Assembly: GCA_021545665.1 (NCBI GenBank)
Contig: JAJRTX010000314.1
Coordinates: forward strand, 1-20,215
DNA: 20,215 nt
Source: Zetaproteobacteria bacterium
GTDB taxonomy: Bacteria; Pseudomonadota; Zetaproteobacteria; Mariprofundales; Mariprofundaceae
Reading direction: 5' to 3'
The position numbers were made by a program, and so were the translations under genes. Below are positions 14,650-20,215 of this stretch, piece by piece; position 1 is the first letter of the stretch; each line of letters starts with the position of its first letter. A model generated the notes under the pieces. It had not been told where the DNA came from. It did not search any database and worked only from the letters and a program-made list of their open reading frames with translations.

Positions 14650-15665
14650 CGGCGGTACAACATAAAATGCCGGAGCTGGTCTGCCCGGCAGGCAACCTGC
14701 CTGCCCTGAAAGCAGCCGTTGATACCGGTGGCGACACGGTTTATCTGGGTTTCAGAAATGCCACCAATGCACGCAACTTTGAAGGACTGAATTTCAGCCG
14801 CGAAGAAGCTGAAGAGGGCATTCGCTATGCCCATCAGAACGGCTCCCGTGTTTTTGTGGCAGTCAATACTTCGCCTGACCCCCGCAATACCACACCGTGG
14901 ACATCATCCGTTGATATGGCCGGAGAGCTCGGTGCAGACGCCATTATCCTGTCGGATATGGCGCTGCTTGATTATGCCAGAGAGAAGCAGCCGAAATTGC
15001 GCCGCCATCTGTCGGTGCAGGCCAGTGCGGGCAATTACGAGGCTTTAAATTACTATCAACGTGAGTTCGGCATACAGCGGGCCGTGTTGCCGCGCGTGCT
15101 GACTATGAATGCCATTCGGGATATATGCCGTAAAAGTAACGTGGAAATTGAAATTTTTGTTTCCGGTGGCCTGTGCGTGATGACTGAAGGACGGTGCTGG
15201 CTGTCTTCATATATTACCGGTGATTCACCCAATATGAATGGTGTTTGTTCACCCGCTCACGCCGTTCGTTTTGAAGAGGAAGATGGTCGACTGGATGTCA
15301 AACTCGATGGTGTGCTAATCAATCAGTTCGACCCGGATGAAGCCGCTGCCTACCCTACTTTGTGTAAAGGCCGCTTTGAGGCCTGCGGCAAACAGGGCCA
15401 TGTCATGGAAGATCCGTTCAGTCTCAATGCTCTGGAAATGCTGCCTGAGATTTTTACCGCCGGGGTTCACGGCCTGAAAATTGAAGGTCGCCAGCGCAGC
15501 AAACATTATGTGCGGCAAGTGGTGTCCACCTGGCGCAGTGCTGTCGATGCCTGCGCCCTGAGTCCCGAAACATATACGGTTCGGGATGAGTGGATGACCA
15601 GTCTGGATGCGACCAGTGAAGGCGGCGCTCATACTGCTGGCGCTTATGTGGATGAATGGCGGTGA
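14646..15665 (+). CDS. ubiU: UbiU: U32-family [4Fe-4S] protein for O2-independent ubiquinone hydroxylation
   Basis: Subunit of the UbiU-UbiV complex that hydroxylates ubiquinone precursors without O2. It is a U32 'peptidase' family protein of 339 residues. The four cluster cysteines are C177, C184, C201 and C240; their spacing (7, 17, 39) equals that of E. coli UbiU (C169, C176, C193, C232), which separates UbiU from other U32 proteins such as RlhA and TrhP. N-terminal ELVCPAGNLPALKAAVD and SVQASAGNYEALNYY are U32 landmarks. It overlaps ubiT by 4 bp and is next to ubiV, the standard gene order. Confidence 0.96.
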   Translation: MTAVQHKMPELVCPAGNLPALKAAVDTGGDTVYLGFRNATNARNFEGLNFSREEAEEGIRYAHQNGSRVFVAVNTSPDPRNTTPWTSSVDMAGELGADAIILSDMALLDYAREKQPKLRRHLSVQASAGNYEALNYYQREFGIQRAVLPRVLTMNAIRDICRKSNVEIEIFVSGGLCVMTEGRCWLSSYITGDSPNMNGVCSPAHAVRFEEEDGRLDVKLDGVLINQFDPDEAAAYPTLCKGRFEACGKQGHVMEDPFSLNALEMLPEIFTAGVHGLKIEGRQRSKHYVRQVVSTWRSAVDACALSPETYTVRDEWMTSLDATSEGGAHTAGAYVDEWR

Positions 15666-15670
15666 AAGCC

Positions 15671-16585
15671 ATGAAAATTGCAGTCGGGCCGCTGCTGTTT
15701 GGTTGGCCTGAACAAAAAATAAATGAGTTCTATGTTGATCTTGCTGAGCAGACTGAAGCGGATATTTTCTATCTCGGAGAAGTGGTTTGTTCCAAGCGTT
15801 CAATTTCAGGTGTGCCGTGGCAGGTCAAACTGGCCGAGCGTTTGCGCCCAAGTGGAAAAGAGATCGTGTTTTCCACATTGGCTATGCCGACGACAGAAGC
15901 TGAATTACAGTCTATTCGCGATATTGTGACAGCAGCATCTGAAATGGGATTAATGGTTGAAGCCAACGATTTATCCGCTGTGGCAATCGCCTCAGAGCGA
16001 AACGTGAAGTTGGTCGCCGGCCCGCATCTTAATCTGTACAGTCATGGCACCGTGCAACATCTGTGTAAGCAAGGTGCGATGCGTATTGTGCCGCCACTGG
16101 AGCTGCCGGCCAGTGAAATACCGACAGTCGTCGGTGATATGGGCGTGCAGGTGGAATACTTCGCCCACGGGCATCTGCCTTTAACTTTTTCGGCCCGTTG
16201 TTATGCGGCTCGAGCCCATGGTTTGAGTAAACAGGATTGCCGCCATGTCTGTTTTCTGAATCCGGACGGCATTGAAATGGATACGCTGGATGCGCATGAG
16301 TTCGCCACCATTAATGGTACGCAGGTGATGTCGTATCAGCCGTTTTCAACCCTGAATCATCTTGCTGATTTGGCAGATTATGGTGTCGGCATTGTACGCA
16401 TTTCACCCCAGTCAGAAGGTATGGCGGATGTGATCCGCTTATACAGGGATGTAATAAGCAGCAAAATAGATGCTGCAGAGGCCCTACAGGAGCTGGCGGG
16501 TGATCATTCGGTTTCAGAGACATTTTGTAACGGTTATTTTTATGGTAAACAGGGGCGTTTGTGGATTCAGACAGCGAACAATTGA
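15671..16585 (+). CDS. ubiV: UbiV: U32-family [4Fe-4S] partner of UbiU
   Basis: Second subunit of the O2-independent ubiquinone hydroxylase, 304 residues from ATG 15671. That start gives MKIAVGPLLFGWP, matching the usual UbiV N-terminus; an ATG at 15656 overlapping ubiU would add five residues. The cluster cysteines are C40, C177, C190 and C194, and the last three keep the 13/4 spacing of E. coli UbiV (C180, C193, C197). SARCYAARAH and GNGYF-like CNGYFYGKQG near the end are family marks. The gap to ubiU is 5 bp. The operon gives the cell ubiquinone under anoxia, matching the quinol-dependent reductase upstream. Confidence 0.95.
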   Translation: MKIAVGPLLFGWPEQKINEFYVDLAEQTEADIFYLGEVVCSKRSISGVPWQVKLAERLRPSGKEIVFSTLAMPTTEAELQSIRDIVTAASEMGLMVEANDLSAVAIASERNVKLVAGPHLNLYSHGTVQHLCKQGAMRIVPPLELPASEIPTVVGDMGVQVEYFAHGHLPLTFSARCYAARAHGLSKQDCRHVCFLNPDGIEMDTLDAHEFATINGTQVMSYQPFSTLNHLADLADYGVGIVRISPQSEGMADVIRLYRDVISSKIDAAEALQELAGDHSVSETFCNGYFYGKQGRLWIQTANN

Positions 16586-16588
16586 TGT

Positions 16589-18769
16589 ATGTCATTTTTA
16601 AGGTATAAGCTTGCCCTTACTCTGTCATTTCTTCTGTTCCTGCTGTTTTCTTCTTCGGCCTGTGCGTTGACTGATGGCATGATGGAAAAGTATAGTAATC
16701 GTCTGGTTCACGAGAGCAGCCCTTATCTGCTGCAACATGCCCATAATCCGGTTGACTGGTATCCGTGGGGTGAAGAGGCCTTTGCCAAGGCTCGCAAAGA
16801 AGATAAACCCATTTTTTTATCAATCGGTTATTCAACCTGTCACTGGTGCCATGTGATGGAGGAAGAAGTCTTCTCCGACCCTGAGGCTGCCGCATTGATC
16901 AACCGGATATTCGTACCGATCAAAGTGGATAGAGAAGAGCGTCCGGACATTGATCAGGTGTACATGACCGCCAGCCAGATTGTCACCGGCAGCGGCGGCT
17001 GGCCGTTGAATGTATTCATGACACCGGACAAACAACCCTTTCACATTGCCACCTATATTCCCAAGTTATCCAGATATGGCCGCCCCGGTGTGATGCAGTT
17101 GTTGCCGAGGATTGAAGAAGCCTGGAAAAAAGACAGGCAGGGCATTACTAAATCGGCCAACAGCATCACCAAAGCATTACAATCGGTGCATGCTGACAAG
17201 GATGAAGGAACACTGAACCCGGCCATCTTTGAGGCCACTTTCACTCAGCTTGAGCAGCAGTTTGATCAGCAGCATGGTGGTTTTGGCGAAGGTCAGAAAT
17301 TCCCGCGCCCGCATAATATGCGCTTTCTGCTGCGTTACTGGCAACGCACCGGTGACGCCAAAGCACTGCGCATGGTCGAAGCCACGCTGGATGCCATGCG
17401 CCGGGGCGGCATTTATGATCAGGTCGGTTTCGGTTTTCACCGTTATGCTACCGATCCAAGCTGGAAACTGCCGCACTTTGAGAAAATGCTCTATGACCAG
17501 GCGCTGATCGCCATAGCTTATCTGGAGACATACGCAGCCACCGGCAAGTCTGAATATGCTGATACGGCACGAGAGATATTCACCTATGTGCTGCGCGATA
17601 TGACCTCACCCGAGGGCTTGTTCTATTCCGCCGAGGATGCCGACTCCGAAGGCGAGGAAGGTCTGTTTTATCTGTGGACGGATAAAGAACTGGAAAGCGC
17701 ACTGGGCAAGCAGGATGCCGAATTGATCAGCAAGGTATTTAATGTTGAGAGAAATGGCAATTTCCACGATGAGGCCAGCGGCAAAAGCAGCGGCAATAAT
17801 ATCTTTCATCGCACTAGCAGCTGGCATGAACTGGCTACGCAAAACAAACTGGAAGAGAAAGTCTTACGCAGCCGCATTGAAGCATCCCGGCAAAAACTGT
17901 TTGAGTTGCGCGCGAAGCGCATTCATCCGTTCAAGGATAAGAAGGTGTTGGTGGACTGGAACGGACTGATGATTGCCGCCCTTGCCATGGGTGGCCGCTT
18001 ATTGGATGAACCCGCATATCTCAGAGCAGCAGAAACAGCAGCCAAACGTATCCTGCAACAGATGCGTTTAGAAGATGGACGTTTATTACACCGCTGGCAC
18101 AAGGGCAATGCGGGCATCACGGCCACTCTGGATGATTACGCATTTCTGGTTTGGGGTTTGACTGAACTCTATCAGGCCGGGCAGGACAGCACTTACCTGA
18201 GTGCAGCAATGGAACTGAACAGCATTATGTTAAAGGGCTTTGAGGATAAGAACGGTGGTTTGTTCTTTACCGCTGAAGATGCCGAAGGTCTGCTGATCAG
18301 GCCCAAAGAAATCTATGATGGCGCTATCCCCTCGGGCAATTCGGTTGCGCTGCTCAATAATCTGCGCCTGTCCCGTCTGACAGGTGATGCTGAGCTGGAT
18401 AAAAAGGGGCAGGCCATTGCCGATGCCTTCAGCCGCACGATTGAGCGAGCCCCATCCGGTTATACCCAGTTTATCTCGTCACTGGATTTTGCCATGAGCG
18501 ATGGTTATGAAGTTGTCATTGCCGGGGACGCCGATAGTGCCGACACAAAAGCCATGCTGCACAGCCTGAACAGTCAGTTCCTGCCCAATGCCGTAGTTAT
18601 TCTGCGTACAAAGGACAATGCTGCTGTGATCAGCAAGCTTGCGCCTTACAGTCGTTTTCATGCTTCTATAGACGGCAAGGCGACAGCTTATGTCTGCCGA
18701 AACTTCAGCTGCAATCTGCCTACCACGGATATTAAACAGATGCTGCAATATATGAATCAGGGCGACTGA
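16589..18769 (+). CDS. Exported YyaL/DUF255 thioredoxin-fold protein
   Basis: Protein of 726 residues. It has a thioredoxin-like DUF255 domain ([25 protein letters not shown], with redox-type C84-H-W-C87 in STCHWCHVM) and a long (α/α)6-barrel-like C-terminal region ([22 protein letters not shown]), the plan of YyaL and human SPATA20. Family length is usually 600-690 and cytoplasmic. Here 26 extra N-terminal residues form a Sec signal peptide (hydrophobic ~8-21, cut likely after ACA), so this copy is probably periplasmic. An internal ATG at 16679 or 16682 would give the usual cytoplasmic form. The biochemical role of the family is unsettled. It starts 3 bp after ubiV and is followed by yhcC after 1 bp, so it belongs to the same operon. 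Confidence 0.9.
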   Translation: MSFLRYKLALTLSFLLFLLFSSSACALTDGMMEKYSNRLVHESSPYLLQHAHNPVDWYPWGEEAFAKARKEDKPIFLSIGYSTCHWCHVMEEEVFSDPEAAALINRIFVPIKVDREERPDIDQVYMTASQIVTGSGGWPLNVFMTPDKQPFHIATYIPKLSRYGRPGVMQLLPRIEEAWKKDRQGITKSANSITKALQSVHADKDEGTLNPAIFEATFTQLEQQFDQQHGGFGEGQKFPRPHNMRFLLRYWQRTGDAKALRMVEATLDAMRRGGIYDQVGFGFHRYATDPSWKLPHFEKMLYDQALIAIAYLETYAATGKSEYADTAREIFTYVLRDMTSPEGLFYSAEDADSEGEEGLFYLWTDKELESALGKQDAELISKVFNVERNGNFHDEASGKSSGNNIFHRTSSWHELATQNKLEEKVLRSRIEASRQKLFELRAKRIHPFKDKKVLVDWNGLMIAALAMGGRLLDEPAYLRAAETAAKRILQQMRLEDGRLLHRWHKGNAGITATLDDYAFLVWGLTELYQAGQDSTYLSAAMELNSIMLKGFEDKNGGLFFTAEDAEGLLIRPKEIYDGAIPSGNSVALLNNLRLSRLTGDAELDKKGQAIADAFSRTIERAPSGYTQFISSLDFAMSDGYEVVIAGDADSADTKAMLHSLNSQFLPNAVVILRTKDNAAVISKLAPYSRFHASIDGKATAYVCRNFSCNLPTTDIKQMLQYMNQGD

Positions 18770-18770
18770 T

Positions 18771-19793
18771 ATGCCCGGCCCGATTTACAGTTTTGGTGAT
18801 TATCTGAAACAACGATTTGATTATCAGGTGCACAAAGTGACCGTGAATGCGGATATGGGCTGCCCTAACAGAGATGGTAGCAAAGCCACCGGCGGCTGTA
18901 TTTATTGCAATAACAAGAGTTTTAATCCCAACCGAATTCGTAGTACGCCGGATATTGAGTCGCAGATTGAAGCGGGCAAACGGGTGGTCAGAAAACGTAC
19001 TGGAGCCAGGAAAGTGCTGGCCTATTTTCAGGCTTACTCCAATACCTATGCAGCGCTTGAATATCTTGAAGAGCTATATGAAAGGGCATTGAGACATCCG
19101 GGCGTGGTTGGTCTGGTGATCGGCACCCGACCGGACTGTGTCAGTCAGAAAGTATTGGAACTGCTGCTTTCCTACCAGCAGCGCGGCTTTGAAGTCTGGC
19201 TTGAATATGGTCTGCAATCAGCACATGACTCGACCCTTGAGCGCATCAATCGCGGCCATGGTTTTGCTGAATATGCGGAAACGGTGTGCAAAACGCGTGC
19301 TCTGGGGCTGCCCGTGTGCACGCATCTGATTCTGGGGCTGCCTGGTGAAGATGAGGCCATGATGATGCAGAGTTTAAAGCGCACGCTTGAAGTGGGCACA
19401 GACGGACTCAAATTTCATCCTCTGCATGTCGTGCGGCAGACCAAGCTGGCATTTGAATGGAAAAACGGGCACGTGCCACTGCTGGACCAGCGGGCTTATG
19501 TCTCTCTGGTTTGTGATATGCTTGAGACAGTGCCTGTCGATTGTGCCATCCATCGTCTCACCGGTACAGCATCAACGGATATTCTGCTGGCACCTGACTG
19601 GTGCAGTAGAAAATGGCAGGTGATTAATGCCATTTATGCAGAAATGAAGCAGCGAAGCAGTACTCAGGGATGCGGATTTAAAAACAGCTTCAGCGAACTG
19701 CAAAAATATAAATTACAGCGAGAGCTGCCCCCTGGCTCAATACAAACAGGATCAACACAAGTGGGGAGCGAAGTAAGTTTGCTGGCGGTTTGA
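18771..19793 (+). CDS. YhcC-type radical SAM protein (TIGR01212 family)
   Basis: Radical SAM enzyme of 340 residues. The family-specific cluster motif C31-x11-C43-x2-C46 (CPNRDGSKATGGCIYC) replaces the usual CxxxCxxC. Other marks are YFQAYSNTYA, IGTRPDC, WLEYGLQSAH, THLILGLPGE and FHPLHVV. E. coli YhcC is 309 residues; the extra ~30 C-terminal residues here (after KYKLQREL) are Ser/Gly/Thr-rich and unlike a folded domain. They overlap the opposite-strand zinc-ribbon ORF by 104 bp, so they may be read-through beyond the original end. The substrate is unknown. In E. coli yhcC lies beside arcB with elbB on the other side; both homologues occur in this window. Confidence 0.93.
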   Translation: MPGPIYSFGDYLKQRFDYQVHKVTVNADMGCPNRDGSKATGGCIYCNNKSFNPNRIRSTPDIESQIEAGKRVVRKRTGARKVLAYFQAYSNTYAALEYLEELYERALRHPGVVGLVIGTRPDCVSQKVLELLLSYQQRGFEVWLEYGLQSAHDSTLERINRGHGFAEYAETVCKTRALGLPVCTHLILGLPGEDEAMMMQSLKRTLEVGTDGLKFHPLHVVRQTKLAFEWKNGHVPLLDQRAYVSLVCDMLETVPVDCAIHRLTGTASTDILLAPDWCSRKWQVINAIYAEMKQRSSTQGCGFKNSFSELQKYKLQRELPPGSIQTGSTQVGSEVSLLAV

Positions 19794-19968
19794 TATTCTG
19801 ATCCAGGCTGTCTGCTTTGATGACAACACATTCAGACTGAACTGTATTGCAATGATGGCAGATGGAAGCTGGTTTCTGAATATATTTCCCACAGAATGCA
19901 CAGCGTTTTTCAAAAAATATACGCCTGTGAAGCCTGTATAGAATATAAATAACGGCCAAGATTAACAC
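19690..19968 (-). CDS. Small zinc-ribbon membrane protein, putative
   Basis: A 92-residue ORF with a hydrophobic N-terminus (LILAVIYILY), a two-knuckle zinc-ribbon pattern (CAFCGKYIQKPASICHHC), a polar linker and a C-terminal membrane helix (LVLILFVLSQGAALAVIYIF). That orderly plan argues for a real gene. Against it: the start is a GTG with its nearest GGAGG about 17 nt away, and 104 bp overlap the tail of yhcC in the convergent direction. No homologue comes to mind beyond the general zinc-ribbon class. If real, the 3' ends of the two genes overlap head-on. Confidence 0.5.
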   Translation of the reverse strand: MLILAVIYILYRLHRRIFFEKRCAFCGKYIQKPASICHHCNTVQSECVVIKADSLDQNIKPPANLLRSPLVLILFVLSQGAALAVIYIFAVR

Positions 19969-20135
19969 TGTCTTGATTATTCTGGCCTCCGGGAAATACA
20001 GTTTATAATGAGCATGTAGCTCTCCCTGTGAAGTGTGAGCTGATTTTTATCAATAATTTTTTTATGGCAGCCCCTTTTATTATCTATCTTCAGGAGTAAA
20101 ACCACCGGCTTTGAGCCGGTCAGCTTCAGCTTGAT

Positions 20136-20206
20136 GTTCATAATCTCTCCTCCTGTTTTGGCTCGCCCATTGGGTGAAAGCCAAAACAGGAGGAGAGATT
20201 ATGAAC
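20136..20206. repeat. 28-bp perfect inverted repeat with 15-nt loop
   Basis: Arms 20136-20163 and 20179-20206 pair without mismatch. The loop (20164-20178) can add a few more pairs (CCCA/TGGG). The right arm contains AGGAGGAG and the ATG at 20201, so an RNA copy would hide both. The left arm, being its mirror, creates the same ribosome site and ATG on the minus strand. Confidence 0.95.
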
Positions 20207-20215
20207 TATAGTACA
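20201..20215 (+). CDS. First five codons of an ORF leaving the window, possibly a TnpA-type transposase
   Basis: ATG at 20201, with AGGAGGAG 5-12 nt upstream, opens a frame reading MNYST before the window ends. The strong ribosome site makes it a likely true start. The hairpin that covers it suggests a transposase kept at low expression, but five residues cannot identify the product. Confidence 0.4.

Larger units (their letters stand above)
20104..20215 (+). mobile_element. Probable left end of an IS200/IS605-like element (cut by window edge)
   Basis: A short perfect hairpin (ACCGGC-TTTGA-GCCGGT, 20104-20120) is followed by a 28-bp hairpin that buries a ribosome site and start codon. IS200/IS605 elements carry a subterminal recognition hairpin at the left end, and in IS200 structure at the transposase leader represses translation. 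The exact left boundary cannot be seen because these elements make no target duplication. Without the downstream transposase this stays a hypothesis. Confidence 0.4.

Overview
The window reads as the chromosome of a Gram-negative, ubiquinone-using Pseudomonadota bacterium that can respire without oxygen. The evidence is Tat-exported Fe-S and molybdenum proteins, a full tatABC set, an O2-independent ubiquinone set ubiTUV, an ElbB homologue and a YhcC-type radical SAM protein. I cannot fix the genus; a zeta- or gammaproteobacterial origin is a guess from gene content only.

Layout, nearly all on the + strand. (1) Nt 1-1533: the 3' part of a PAS/histidine kinase and its FixJ-like response regulator. 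(2) Nt 1534-2004: a control region with an FNR-type box (1864-1877), a perfect -10 hexamer (1918-1923) and a repeated 9-mer. (3) Nt 2005-5457: a diheme cytochrome c and a 904-residue Tat-exported molybdopterin oxidoreductase of the nitrate reductase clan, closed by a strong terminator. (4) Nt 5467-11644: an Fe-S electron-transfer set, with two NapG-like Tat ferredoxins, a NapH-like membrane protein, a FixH-like membrane-anchored protein, a second, larger membrane polyferredoxin and a NapF-like protein. Inside it sit a 165-bp MITE-like insertion with a 5-bp target duplication and a protein arginine methyltransferase-like gene with a SEC-C tail. (5) Nt 11764-13869: elbB and tatABC. (6) Nt 13990-16585: ubiT-ubiU-ubiV. 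(7) Nt 16589-19793: an exported YyaL/DUF255 thioredoxin-fold protein and yhcC. (8) Nt 19690-20215: a small convergent zinc-ribbon membrane ORF and, at the right edge, hairpins plus the first codons of an ORF that look like the left end of an IS200/IS605-type element.

Inferred joint role: the two-component system and an FNR-family factor sense low oxygen or an acceptor. The cytochrome, Mo enzyme and NapG/H/F-like proteins form a periplasmic reductase chain. TatABC exports the folded cofactor proteins, and UbiTUV supplies ubiquinone without O2. No napB, napC or napD is visible here, and the catalytic subunit carries NasA-like motifs on a NapA-like exported frame, so this is not a textbook nap operon. 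The arginine methyltransferase within it has no obvious precedent that I can name.
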